Assembly: GCA_902702965.1 (NCBI GenBank)
Contig: CACRXP010000736.1
Coordinates: 101,526 to 165,525, forward strand
Source of the DNA: Spirometra erinaceieuropaei
Taxonomy: Eukaryota > Platyhelminthes > Cestoda > Diphyllobothriidea > Diphyllobothriidae
Reading direction: 5' to 3'
Length of the DNA: 64,000 nucleotides
Shown: positions 1-10,859 of the stretch, piece after piece
Numbering within the stretch: the stretch's first letter is position 1
How the letters are laid out: every line of letters begins with the position of its first letter
The notes under the pieces: generated by a model
Database searches by the model: none
Seen by the model: the letters and a program-made list of their open reading frames with translations, nothing else
What the model was told of the DNA's origin: nothing
Program-made: the position numbers and the translations under genes

Positions 1-898
1 CACATTGGTAAATGCAGAGACATGACGTTTTATGAACGGCCATTTAACAGTATTAAAAAGTCTCACAATTGGAAGCTTTTTTAAAACCAAATTATACCCT
101 TCCTTCGAGTATAAAATTGCAAGACGTAATGTTCTACCGAATGAGCGAAAGAATTATTATTTTAGTGCATGTTTTCCATGAAATATAATTGGACTTTTAG
201 GGGCATCGAAAATCAAAGGGAAGAATGTATGCTACTTAAGTAATCCTTTTTTACAGAGTATAGCTTTTGCATGCAGCGGGAAAGAAGTTGGTTCAAAAGC
301 CGGCATCCAGAGGTAACTGAATTATTATAGAATTATGCTGCAAGCGGATTACTTTTACAACCCTACTTAATTAATCTTTTCGAAATGAAAACACATTTCG
401 GAATTTCATTTGACATTTCATGAGTTAGCCCACCTACCGTATGTGCATGTAAACATTGGGAAACCTGTCTTCTCTGCCAGCTAACGATGGCTGGTACTGG
501 GCTGTTGGTTTCTTATTCTGTCCAGTAGAAAATTTTCCCGACCACTGTTACATGTTTCCTGACATCTTGGTTAGATGTCGACATGTGACATGAACAAGCG
601 ACTCGAATGACCGATGTTAAATTGCGTCAGTCAGTGAACATCAACTTGCCGATAAGTGCCAAGCTGTGGCCTTCGCTCTTCTCCACCCTTCAGGTTTCGC
701 CAGCGCGAAGAACGCCGCTGCTCCAGCTGTCCTACGTCGTCAGGTTGCCTTCCGGATTACAGAAATCACCAACATCTCTATCTTCCTGATGGGTTTGATT
801 AATCCCATGCCTTGCCGCACCGCTTACCTACTTACCCGAAGCACTTACACAAGCTTAAAAGAAGACGAAGGCTCGATCACTGGGACGGTAGATTTATT
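1..898. other. Unassigned sequence
   Basis: No gene or repeat could be recognised. Short open frames at 607-950 overlap on both strands and look like chance, with no domain motif. Confidence 0.4.
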
Positions 899-941
899 GG
901 CCTTGGCTTTCGAACTCGAACTGGAATTCATCATCAGAGAC
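899..941 (-). ncRNA. Decayed hammerhead ribozyme relic (PLE 3' end)
   Basis: Read on the minus strand this keeps the CTGATGA box and a stem-II region but has GAAAGCC where intact copies have GAAACGTC. The bases that follow (870-899) match the end seen after the better copies (AATAAA-like, then a CCAGTGATCGA block). It is therefore a mutated copy of the ribozyme-bearing PLE terminus. No PLE coding sequence is visible next to it, so it is a solo end. Cleavage is unlikely because the GAAAC core is broken. Confidence 0.45.
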
Positions 942-1041
942 TGCAAGTAAACTTCAGACCAGCAAGCTGCCCCCTTGCATATCCGAAATGGAGGCCACCT
1001 TTTTAGTCTCGTCTGCCAAGCTTTCAATTTCAAACAGTCAC

Positions 1042-2360
1042 TAGTGAAAATAGGTGGGGTGATGATCCTTGTAAGCGGCCGTAATATGTACGAGGCGTTT
1101 CTGTTCTCTATGATTTATTCAGAATGAGCGGCTAAGCTAACTAACCAGAAGTTCGATTAACCGGAATTCAAGGTACCAAATAACGAGTATGTATGTGTCT
1201 AATTTGGACTAGATGTTGGAACTTTGAAGCTCAAGTGCAATGAAGGTAGTCAGTGGAGTCTCCTAACTGCATGGGAAGCTTAAACCTCAATCTTTGGTTA
1301 GGAGGGCAAAATAGATTTATCATGCCCTGAATCAGTTGTTAGCACGCATAAACTTTAACTTATCGGTCGCGGCTGCTGACTAGCCTCAGTACGAAATCAC
1401 TGATTTTCATCCATCGGGTAGTCTCAGAGACTTAAACAGTATCTTTTGAACAAACTTCGTACTGGAATTCAACAGAAATATGACAATTAATGCAGGTTGC
1501 AGTTTTGTTGGATCTTTGTCAAAATCACTACGTACGTACAAGAGTAGGGTGCATGGTATGAAAGATGGAAATCAAGAACAGCCTGTCAAAATACACAAAT
1601 ATGAAGGGATTTGATGAAGGTAGGTGCAAGGGAATGTCTCACATTTATCTCTTCATCACAGTAGATCTTCGTTTTTTTCATTACGAAGGTTTTCCCCTCC
1701 AACCCGGGTTTACAAATTCATATCACATAAACAGGGGGCGGTGAACTAAATCACTTGGCCCTATATCTCATTCAAATCATAAACGTAGACCATGCGCTGA
1801 TGCATGGTGTAGGGGTCTCTCTATATTAATCTTTGTCACAGGCCAGTCAAGGCTGGGCCTGGTGTAGGCTGCTGTCCTTCAGCATGGTTTGGGTTCCTAC
1901 AAAACGACCACCAAACCATTTTTAGCGGTCTTTTCTCCGAGAAACCTCTGGCATTAGATAATCAGCAAAAGATATACCAAACACTGTGAAAATCCAGCAT
2001 CCGAATTTCTGCGGTAAGATCGTAAACAATTTACATGGACAGCCGCCTCCCAATAACCTGGAGCTTAATTGTACACGCGCACCAATGTATCTGCCCCCCC
2101 CCCCCTCCCCGAGAAAAACAACTCCGAAAGCGGCGGCGAAGATTACGGAAAAGCGGTCACCTTATTGGCTGAAAAGCGACCAAGCAAACAGTAAGAGAGG
2201 CAGGCCGGCAAAGAAACCCAGGACTGAGACCGAAACTGCACCCAGGTTCTCTACGTTGCCATTCTGCCGGGCACACTTAAAGCTAATTCCAGTAGTTGAG
2301 AAGACAAATGTGAGTACGTTAACTGCGCAGATGGTTCACAGAAGAAATTGCGGTGATATT
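1042..2360. other. Unassigned sequence before the gypsy fragment
   Basis: A frame open from 1986 runs into the inverted repeat at 2361 and then into gypsy pol. The part before 2361 is proline/lysine rich with no recognisable domain, and I take it as chance read-through. A poly-C run lies near 2094. Confidence 0.35.
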
Positions 2361-3438
2361 TGTAGCAGCCGCTCCAGTCACCCTTTTTTTCCGGCTCCGT
2401 TTTGTCGGTCGATGGCCGCGACAATCGTTGCCAGGCCGCTGACACACAACCAACTACGCCGATTCTTGGGGATGGTGAACTACTATCACCGTTTTCTTCC
2501 CCATGGTGCCACTATACTGCAGCCTCTCAACAGCCTGTTGATCCACTCCAAGAAGACACTAGTGATGACCGAGGAGGCCGTCAGGTCCTTCAATGACGTC
2601 AAGGCCGCACTTGCCTGCGCAACATTGCGTGCCTATCCTCGCTCAGATGCTCAGCTAACTCTCATGGCAGATGCTTCCAGCACTGCCGTTGGTGCGTCAC
2701 TTCAGCAAACTGTTAGTGGTGTTCTAGAGCCTCTGGCTTTCTTCTCGAAGAAGCTCAACCCAGCAGAGACTCGCTACAGTGTCTTCAGCCGAGAACTCCT
2801 CGCTGTCTATCTATCCATCCGGCACTTCCGCCATTTCCTCGATGGTCGTGAATTTGTTGTTCTAACAGATCACAAGCCACTCGTTTTTGCACTGAGGGCC
2901 TCTCCCGATCGATACTCGCCCCGTGAAATTCGTCATCTAGACTTCATCTCACAGTTTTCCTGCGGCATCCAACATGTCCACGGTAAGGAAAATGTGGTTG
3001 CTGATGCTCTTTCAAGAATCGAGATGGCTTCCGTCATAGCAGACGCCATAGACTTCACGCTCATGGCTGAGGCTCAACGATCGGATGGCGAACTCCCCCA
3101 ATACCGCCACGAGGACTCTTCTTAACGCCTTCAAGATGTCCCCCTTCCCACTGGCACTGGCACCATAACGTGCGACCTTTTTACCGAACACGAACGTCCT
3201 TTTGTTCCAGCAACTTTACGACGACGAATGTTCAACGCTCTTCACAATCTATCCCACCCTGGAGTCCGGGCGACAGTGAAACTCATCACTGACCGATTCG
3301 TCTGGCCCAACATCAACCGGGATGTACGGCGTTGGACCCGATCCTGTCTATTGTGTCAGCGGCCTGGCAACGATTGTCGCGGCCATCGACCGACAAAACG
3401 GAGCCGGAGAAAAAGGGGGGACTGGAGCGACTGCTACA
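2361..3438. mobile_element. Gypsy pol fragment bounded by long terminal inverted repeats
   Basis: The left arm (2361-2446) and right arm (3352-3438) are reverse complements with only a few differences over about 86 bp. The outer ends are TGTAGCAG and CTGCTACA. The four bases outside each end are both TATT (2357-2360 and 3439-3442), which could be a target-site duplication. Between the arms lies an internal slice of a Ty3/gypsy polyprotein, not the ends of a gypsy element, and no LTRs are visible. This is the layout of a DNA transposon or fold-back element that captured retrotransposon sequence. A weaker alternative is an inverted duplication formed at the short complementary stretch GTCAGCGGCC/GGCCGCTGAC, which sits at the inner edge of both arms and may be native pol sequence. 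Confidence 0.55.
2430..3390 (+). pseudogene. Ty3/gypsy pol fragment: RT end, RNase H, integrase zinc finger
   Basis: This is part of the polyprotein of a gypsy-type LTR retrotransposon. It opens at the end of the reverse transcriptase (LRRFLGMVNYYHRF, the conserved stretch before RNase H). RNase H follows with its acidic residues visible in MADASSTAVGASL, SRELLAVY, LTDHKPLVFAL and NVVADALSR. After a TAA stop at 3123-3125 the same frame continues into an integrase H2C2 zinc finger (LSHPG, then RSCLLCQR). Thus only one nonsense codon breaks about 300 codons, but the RT catalytic palm, integrase core, gag and LTRs are absent. The product cannot mobilise itself. The fragment is cut on both sides by the inverted repeats described for 2361-3438. 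Confidence 0.85.
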
Positions 3439-3442
3439 TATT

Positions 3443-3930
3443 CACTTGGTCTGAACGAGCTGCTTCGCCCTGCTTCTTGCAATAGTCTCCTGTGACTTTC
3501 GGTGTTCATATTATACTAATAACTGACTTAATCACTGACTGTAAATGCTGGTAAAACGAATTTATTTCGAGATAGTTGAGCATTTAAAGAAAGAGCATCT
3601 AAACACAATGGCCGGAAGACAGGCGAAAAATTCCTATTTGGGCTGAGCGATACCACGAGCCCTTGTTTTTCCTAAACAGAGGCTTCTCAAAGATAGACTG
3701 ACTCCTTTTCGTTTCGAATGTTTGGAGACTAATGCTATAGCATTTATTTGGCAAATACCACTTTCGGACACACTGTCTTCTATCATAGCTCTTAGTTAGA
3801 AATAGCAATCCTCGCACTGAGATTGGCACCCTTTTGGGAGACGACCACTATGGACCGGCCAGGGACTGAATAACGGTGGTGAGCCGTAGAAACTAGTAAC
3901 TGCATCAGGCGTATTCGGTGTTCTCTTTCT
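3443..3930. other. Unassigned sequence
   Basis: Nothing recognisable was seen between the TIR element and the LINE-Z 3' end. Confidence 0.35.
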
Positions 3931-3939
3931 GCTATTCAT

Positions 3940-4460
3940 GCCACCGACTGGACACTAAACCGATGCGGGTAAACGACAGTTCGTCCGTCGATTTCGACGA
4001 TGACCACCGTGTGCCCCACAGACTGCATTGTGGGAGCAGGGACGGTGACTTACGCAGGGGTTTATAGTGCCAGTAGACTTGCGTAGCATCTACCTACACT
4101 CTCTCCTCCTCCCCCGCCTGGGCCCGGTGTCAAGACAGAGTCAAGAAGACCGGAGACGGGGGAGGCCGCAGGTGGATGGCTTGGACGGGTCTTCGCCTTG
4201 GCGCTCCACTCCGCACCCCTGGTCCACACACCAAGACCAGGATTTTGACCAGAAAACAATTGGGTGGAGGCAGTGGTCCAGTTGTGCGACGAATGCCGAC
4301 AACAGGGTCCGCCAGCGCACCCCGCAAATGTTGGCATTTGTTATTACGCAAAGATAACGCCTGCCAGAGTCCGGTGTGGCCCCCGTGTTGGTCCAGCGCA
4401 TCTAACACGTGGCCCGTTTGGAGGGCATGCGGGTAAACACAGCGCATGTGATTAACAGAT
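3940..4460 (+). mobile_element. LINE-Z 3' end, 5'-truncated copy
   Basis: This is the 3' untranslated end of the zinc-finger-tailed LINE described at 7580-11672, in the opposite orientation. The block from about 3985 (GTCGATTTCGACGATG, then CACCGTGTGCCCCACAG) to 4190 matches the reverse complement of 7585-7770 at high identity. The stretch 4190-4460 matches the reverse complement of 28430-28620 more weakly, which places the element's 3' boundary near 4460. Overlapping open frames on both strands here are non-coding artefacts of a GC-rich UTR. Confidence 0.7.
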
Positions 4461-4837
4461 GAGGTCAAACCTAAAAGTCGAAAGTCCTGTAAAACCGAGG
4501 TTCCATTATTAGTCCCGCGATTCAGTCAGTCATTCTCGGGACTGAATGTGTGGGCGTAAACATTGACATTGGCACATGCTAATCTGGTTGATGTTTTAAA
4601 TCAGCGGAGGTCCGTCATCCGGCAACTGATGTCGCTAGCAGGTGTGCATCCAATACAATATTTTTATGTGTAAATGAAATATTCACCAACGGCCAACGGA
4701 CAGCAAATGTCGTCACTAGGGTGAGTCATGCAGTATTTGTGCACTAATGACTGTCTGTGGACAGCTCACGCGTATTACGCGGTTATTTCACAAAGCTGAT
4801 TAAGTTTCGTCCAAATATTTACATCAACCACTGAATG

Positions 4838-5010
4838 ATTTACCATACTAACAGCACAGACATTAGCTGGAGGTCCAGACAAGTGTTTCGCCAATATTCA
4901 GCAATTAAATTACGCATCTGCGAGGGGTTCGACTCACCAGGGGTCCCCCCCCCCCCATCGTACCTATGTGCTTTCTGGCACATAAACTTCAATTTCCATG
5001 CTGTCGTGCT
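4838..5010 (+). repeat. Partial copy of fold-back repeat family C
   Basis: It starts with GATTTACCATACTAACA and continues through a GAGGGGTTCGACTCACCAGG block, in the same order as the copies at 24322 and (reversed) 14714-14945. It is interrupted by a poly-C run near 4947 and the second inverted arm is missing. Confidence 0.5.
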
Positions 5011-5524
5011 CGGTTCCCAAGGGAGTTACTGTGCTTTCACGGAGCTGATCCTTGGAAAACTTTCGGGCTGAGCTTAAGAAGACTTACTACGAAGGTTTTT
5101 CTCAAGATTTGAACACTGATTTCTGATGAAATCAAAAAGTTCATGAGGTATCGGTATAGTTCCAACGCTGCTGAATGGCCTCTATATACAAATACTACCA
5201 GCTCTGCATGCTGTCAGTGGGGTGATTAGCTCAGACCGGTGTTCTCTTTCATGTCGAGATGCTCACTGCCTCTCATTCATTCCGGTATGTGTTCCGAAGG
5301 AAGGTCTGTTGCATCAAGTAAGGTGTCGCTGGGAAATATCAAAACTCTCCTTTTTCTGCCCTGTTCGGCATTGGTACATAGCAAGACGTCATTTCGATTT
5401 TCAAAGTTGGCGACAGTTTCAGCATTCGTTGACTATGACTGTGATTTTCGGCGTATAGAGGTGAATATTCTAGTTCCAGGAATATGCCGAGTAATGAAAG
5501 AAACTGATGGTGCACTGAGATGGT

Positions 5525-6300
5525 TAGTTTTTTTTATTTGAGCCTTCTAACTTGGAAACGAGTCCATCGTCAGAGATGACAGCAGCAGCAACAGGGCAAA
5601 TGGCGCCTGCACCGGTCAGCTGCGTTCCCTCCAGAAGCCAGCATTTAATCAAATCCCAGCTCGTTTTGCTCGTGGCTCCAACAGTTGTCTCGGCAGCTGC
5701 GAAACTGACCTCGTAACCGGTCTTGAAGGTGTTGGCGGCCATTCGTAATGATTGGTCACCCCGTTGCACAGCCAGTTTGTGTTCGTGTATGCGCGATCTA
5801 ACCTTACTTTTATGTGACCTGTGTGGTCATTAGGACGACCCGGACGTGGGATAAGATACACTACGCCGAGCCGATTGCTGGGTTTGATCGGTTCTTGATC
5901 GTAGTGATGCCGGCTGAGCGTGGTAACTTCGGACCGGTGTGGAACTCCAGCGACTACTTCCACATAAATGTACTCGGGCGCCTCTGAGACGTCTTTTAGA
6001 CATGACAAGGAGTGGCATATCGTCGGTGGAGTTTCTGTTTGGGGGCATGGGGGCGACGACGTAGGCATCAGTCTACAAATGCCTTTGGACAGTCAGTCCA
6101 CGCAAACTGCTCGCAGGTATATCGATCCGCGCGTGCTTCGTCCTCTGAGTTGCTGCATTGATTCCGAATGCATTTGAAGAGCTTTTTTAAACAGCTTAGT
6201 TTGCGGGCCACCAGGTGGTTACTGTAAAATCTGGGAGGTTGTGTGGTGCTCATTGTTCCTACCTTCGCCGTTAGGACCTCGCCTGACGAGTACACCAAGA
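5525..6300 (-). pseudogene. Decayed Penelope-like element, second lineage (RT tail and GIY-YIG)
   Basis: Fragments in three frames follow the order of a PLE C-terminus. First comes KLSCLKKLFKCIRNQCSNSE (6068-6298), comparable to the LYRRVETHCSEPEDK stretch of the PLE at 54171. GVVYLIPRPGRPNDHTGH then resembles the GIY and YIG strands of the GIY-YIG nuclease. AVQRGDQSL and TFKTGYEVSFAAAE resemble the later part of that domain. Frameshifts and stops break it throughout. On the same strand, about 5535-5580 reads TCTCTGACGATGGACTCG followed by GAAGGCTCAAATAAA, which looks like a mutated hammerhead terminus. The sequence differs enough from the PLEs at 22.7, 49.4 and 54.2 kb to be a separate lineage. 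Confidence 0.6.
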
Positions 6301-6527
6301 AGGGATAGTAGTTGCTCTTTCCCTCTTCCCCCGTGGACTATAAATCCAGGAAGAGCCGGTTATGCAAATTTCGCAAGATGTTCCCTGTGGTGACAGAGGC
6401 GTCTTATCTTTAACGGAGATAATAGGCCGGCATAAACTGACCGACAGCGGTTTTATCTAACTCCTAGAGAACCACTTCTGGCTAGATCGCAGTTGGTAGC
6501 CAGGAATGGGGAAGCCGACGACGAACT
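6301..6527. other. Unassigned spacer
   Basis: Nothing recognisable between the PLE relic and the telomere-like tract. Confidence 0.3.
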
Positions 6528-6798
6528 TAACTCTAATCCTAACCTTAACTCTAACCCTAACCTCAACCTTAAACGTTGACCGTCAACCCTAACGGCAACC
6601 CTAACCCTAACGGAAATCGTAAACGTAACCGTAGCCCTTAGACATACTCGTAACTGAAAGACCTAATAATAATAATACTGAAACGTATTCGTACGCTCAA
6701 ACCCTAACCGTAACCCGAAAGCCTAAGCCTAAAGGCATAACCCTAACCCGAAAATCAGAAACCATTAACCGGTACCCTAATCCTAACCTCAAACGTAA
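6528..6798 (-). repeat. Interstitial telomere-like repeat, CCCTAA orientation
   Basis: Many degenerate CCCTAA units (CTAACCCTAACC, CCTAACCTTAAC and similar) are interrupted by variants such as AAACGTAACCGTAG. TTAGGG is the standard metazoan telomere unit. The strong degeneration shows an old internal tract and not a chromosome end. Confidence 0.8.
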
Positions 6799-7560
6799 AA
6801 CTGAAGCCAAATGGGTCAGATGTGATTATGGAGCCCCACACAATAGCCCCAGTAAACAAACACCCCTCCCCCCCGCCGCCTGTAATACGGGGCATGGCCA
6901 CCAACTGCGATCTAGCCCCAGTTCTACCACTAAGTCGTAGACTGGGGAATCCACTTAAGTTCCCTCACTCACTTATAAGTTTATCTAACAAAATTAAAGT
7001 ATGCTTTCTTGCATAGTTCGAATCGACTGATGAGGTGTCTAAATTTGAGTTGACTCTCAACTTTGCTTCTTTCAATTGTTGCACAGTAGTTGGTGCACCA
7101 CATCTGGTAGGATGGATGTGAATCGAGACGCCGCATTGGCATAGGTCCTGACTTTGTCTGACCGGATCCTCCAACCCCGAATGTCTAAAGGAAGAGTGAG
7201 ATTTTTTGGACGGAGATGTTCGAATTACCTTGCAGAAAGTCCATTTTAGAGCACATCCACTCCGACTGTCTTTGCGGCCGTAATGAAAGTTGGTTTACGA
7301 GTTTTTGCTGGACCATAGAATCAGCCCGTTGCTTTCATTTGACTTGCCGCTGCTTTCGTCTCTGTGGTCTGTATCCTTTTTTGTCATCAAGAGGAATCTT
7401 GTCCCTCTTGCCGTAACCCTCTCCGCCCATGACAACGCTTGTTCAGGCTTTGTCAGGGGATGGTTGATTATCTTCTCAAATGATTTCTGTGCTTGATCAG
7501 CCCCCTTCCCTACTTAGAACTCTTTTTCTCAGGATGGAGTTGGAGCCCCAACACGCTCTA
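6799..7560. other. Unassigned sequence
   Basis: No coding or repeat signal beyond a poly-C run near 6867. A short stretch near 6840-6890 (CCAGTAAACAAAC, then GCCTGTAATACGGGG) faintly resembles the reverse complement of 26540-26580, beside the other telomere-like tract. Confidence 0.3.
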
Positions 7561-7578
7561 GGTACCTCCTCGTCCAAT

Positions 7579-7579
7579 N
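7579..7579. other. Single ambiguous base (N)
   Basis: This is the only N noticed. It falls at the exact outer edge of the LINE-Z 3' UTR, where repeat sequence stops, so it may mark a polished-over join between assembled pieces. Confidence 0.6.
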
Positions 7580-7784
7580 GCGGCCTCCCTCGTCTCCGGT
7601 CTTCTTGACTCTGTCTTGACACCGGGCCCAGGCGGGGGAGGAGGAGAGAGTGTAGGTAGATGCAGCGCAAGTCTACTGGCACTATAAACCCCTGCGCAAG
7701 TCACCGTCCCTGCTCCCACCTGCTGTGGGGCACACGGTGGACATCGTCGAAATCGACGGTCGAACTGTCGTGTGCTGCATGTGT

Positions 7785-8950
7785 TCATGGGAAGACATAT
7801 CGTGGCATGGTCGTCTCTGCGGTAATACGCCGCAGGTTTTTGTGAATGCGTATGCGACCGAATAGGCCCATGCGGCGAGTGAATGTGAGTGGAGAGCGTG
7901 GAAAGTGAAGACGAATGCGGTGAATGTATCTGGAGCTCCTGACACTGGTGCGCCAGTCGCTGTGCGACGGATTCGCAAGTGACTGACCAGGCCGATGCGT
8001 GAGGTGCATGTGCGATGGAAACGAGGACGAGTTAGGACGAAGTCCACATCGCAGGAGGCGTGGGTGGTGGTTGGTGGGCCTGTAGTGGGCAACCATAATG
8101 ACCGGTCTGGCGTCATTGTTCAAGACCTCGCTGCCTCAAGGTCACTCACCCCTCGCAGCGAGCCGTTCAAGTGGCGCATGGGTAACTGCGGCTGTGCGGG
8201 CGCAGGTATGACCAAGCTGTCTGTCGTGGGACTTCAGGTCATCGCGTCTGGAACGGCGCACTGCCAATGGGTGAATGACCTTGAGGCAGCGAGGTCTTGA
8301 ACAATGACGCCAGACCGGTCATTATGGCTGCCCGCTACAGGCCTTGGGGATCGTCTTGGTCGACGGCGAGAGTGGGAGCTGCGGTGGCCGTCGTCATCGT
8401 CGCCGCGGAGTTTGTGACAGAGATGATGGACATAGCGATGACCGACGGCGACGATAATTCTGAGCATCGGTGGTGAGGGTGAGCGCCGGATATGTCTAGC
8501 GAGGCCAATCCGCGCCCAGAATGTTCGCAGACAGCGCGGGCATATAAGGAGGGCTTGGGTGTTGGCGTTGCGGATCAGGGACGTCTGGCACTTGCGAGAT
8601 TCCCTTTTGTCATTGGCAGCAGCGATCCGGTTGGCTTTGTATTTGACCGATCCAGTCTTTACTGCTCTCCTCCAGGCCAGCTGGTTCCGCGTGAGGTCTT
8701 CCCAAGTATTAGGATTTATTTGTAGCCGCTTCAAGGAATTCTTCGGGGTATCCTTGTACCGGCGGGTTTGGACTGCTTTTCGACGGTCACCAATGGCGGC
8801 ATCTCCATAGAAGACTTGTTTTGGTTGGCGCTCGTCGGACATCCTCACGAGATGGCCGCTCCAGCATAGTTGCAGCCGTCCCAGCATGACGTGGATGCGG
8901 ACGTTTCCGGTGCCGCCCAAGACCGCCGTGTGCGGGATCCTGTAGTGTAC
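7785..8950 (-). pseudogene. LINE-Z C-terminal region and C2H2-like tail
   Basis: The frame 8234-9034 contains LCWSGHLVRMSDERQPKQVF and RRYKDTPKNSLKRLQINP, a conserved C-terminal block. It is followed by a finger-like unit CPRCLRTFWARIGLARHIRR. Two further decayed finger-like units lie in other frames: TSRIGLVSHLRIRRT (about 8000) and LTFTRRMGLFGRIRIHK (about 7870). In these the zinc ligands are partly replaced (Cys to Phe or Ser, His to Arg). The fingers presumably helped the ancestral protein bind RNA or DNA; that is inference. A plus-strand relic of the same tail is at 29940-30450. Confidence 0.65.
8077..8347. repeat. Fold-back (inverted repeat) insertion in the LINE-Z tail
   Basis: Arms 8077-8150 and 8272-8347 are near-perfect reverse complements, with about four differences in 75 bp. 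Each contains CATAATGACCGG or its complement. They enclose about 120 bp of sequence. The zinc-finger coding homology of LINE-Z is interrupted between its first and second finger at this position, so the unit looks inserted after the LINE. Confidence 0.6.
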
Positions 8951-8959
8951 CCCAGCCTT

Positions 8960-10760
8960 AGTATCCGTCGGAGAAATCTGAGGAGGAAGTGATCGAGTTT
9001 CCGCGCTTGCAGACCGTCCAGGTCTCCACACCATACAGCAGCGTCCTCAAGATGATGGATTCGCACATCTTGCATTTGTCTTCTGATGGAGACCGTGGCG
9101 ATTCCATACAGAGTCCCGCAACTGGCCAACGACTTGGCAGGCTTTGGAGATCCGGTGATCCACTTCGTCGTCGATTTTGATTCGGCGTGAGAGTGCACTG
9201 CCACAACAGGCGAAGTTGCCCGCGGTTATCAGGTGGGTGCCGTTGACGTTCATGTCTGGAGCCCTATGTGCAACATTGGTTGGCGGTTGACGCAAAACCA
9301 CCGTTTTTCCCGTGTTCATAGCCAGCCAGAAGTCGGCGCAGCCGGCGGCGACGAGGTCCACACCCCGTTGCACGTCTACGTCTACCAAGATGCTGAACTT
9401 GCAGTCGTCAGCGAAGAGCAGGTCGTGGACATTAATCGTGAGCAGACGCGTTGACGCCTCCGTGCGCCGACTTTTGAGGAGATGGTTGTCGGTCCTGTAG
9501 GCGATGCGGATGCCGGGGCGCTGGTCAAGGTAGACATCAATCATCGTGTCAGGAATAATGATGCTGAAGATATTGGGAGCGAACATGCAGCCCTGCTTCA
9601 CCCGGTTGGTTACTAAAAATGCTTTTGCGAGGGTTTCGTTGTCCGTGACGCGTGCCATCATTTTGTCTTGGAGGTGAAGCACCATGTGCGTGAAATGTTC
9701 AGGACAGCCAAATTTCTGCATGGTTTTCCACAGTCCACCGCGATTCACCGTGTCTTATGCTCTCGTCAAGATCACAAATGTAGTGTAGAGATGGGTCTGC
9801 ACTTCCTGACACATCTCTCGCAGCTGGCACCGGCGTCGAAGATCACGTCGGTGGTTTCGAGGTTTCGTCGGAAGCCACAGCGATTTCCCAATACAAGCCC
9901 CTGTTCGGGATGGTCGTTGAGACGGCTGAGAAGGATGCGACCGAAGATCAGCCCGACGATTTTGAGCAGCAAGATCCTCTGGAGTTATCACACAGTTGAC
10001 GCTTTCCCTTCCGCTTGTCTCCTCCTTCAAATCCTGTAAACTCGTCCTGGGCACCACATCTTTGGGGATAACGTTCTGAGGTGATCCATCTGCTAGGAGC
10101 CGCCGTGCCTGTTTACTTCAGTCGGAATCGCGTCAGATCTCAGTGTTTTCTTGCTGGAGAGCTGGTGCTAGCCTCGAATGGCTCCCAGGTGAGAAGGCGG
10201 CAGATCGAGGTCGTCATTCGTTTCTGATTGGAGAGGAGGTAGTTGACAGTGGCGTCGGAAATTCTGGGTGAACGATAGAAGACTCTGCTGAAGTGCTCGG
10301 CCCAGCACTCCAGCATTTAAGATTTCTCCGTCAGGAGTGTTGCTCTGTCGGAGCCGAAAAGCGGCGCGGTTTCATTGACTGTGGGGCCATAGACTGTCTT
10401 GATTGCTGCTAAATGGTTCTTTTTTTTCCATTGCGGTCAACATGCCCCTGGATTCCTTGTAAACCATCGAAGCGTCGTGCATCTCTCGCAATCGTTGTTG
10501 CACAGGGCGGCAATAATGGAAGAGGGCCGCTTTGTTTGCGTCGGTTCGATAATCAGTGTAGGCTTTGCACAGCCGGTGCTTTTGGCGAGCAGATTGCGGA
10601 TGTGTGCGTAGTTGTTGTCGGACCAGCCCTGATGTTGGCGAAATGTGCGCCCGAAAACACCCAGAACGTTGAAGTGGACGTCGTCCCGTAGTTTGGACCA
10701 CTGCGTCTCCACGGAGGCGTTTTCGCTTGAGGCCGGCATATCTTCCAGTTCTTTGGGCAA
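8960..10760 (-). pseudogene. LINE-Z connector and reverse transcriptase
   Basis: The longest open piece (9047-9748, 233 codons) has VNRGG-type residues, the LHLQDKMMARVTDNETL stretch, VKQGC (RT motif B) and LLFADDC (catalytic motif C), all typical of LINE reverse transcriptase. Just upstream are KIVGLIFGRILLSRLNDH and CGFRRNLETTDVIFDAG. The motif A region is damaged: at the 9748-9760 junction the sequence reads VILTRA, then a stop, then DTVNRGG. The connector (10372-10701) includes CKAYTDYRTDANKAALFH. Motif C is intact, but the lost motif A and the frameshifts make the copy inactive. Confidence 0.8.
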
Positions 10761-10859
10761 CCGATTACTGAAATCACAACAGCATTTAACTTTCCTGGTG
10801 GTCGCTTATCTTGTGGTCTTCTGCGAGATTTTAATTTCCAAGATAAGGGTCCGACCGTC

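Noticed and set aside
1986..2360. Coding extension upstream of the gypsy frame
   Set aside because: It is in frame with pol only because no stop intervenes; it has no gag or protease motif and crosses the inverted-repeat boundary.
4062..4468. Several overlapping ORFs of 60-112 codons on both strands
   Set aside because: They lie in LINE-Z 3' UTR sequence whose other copies do not keep any of the frames.
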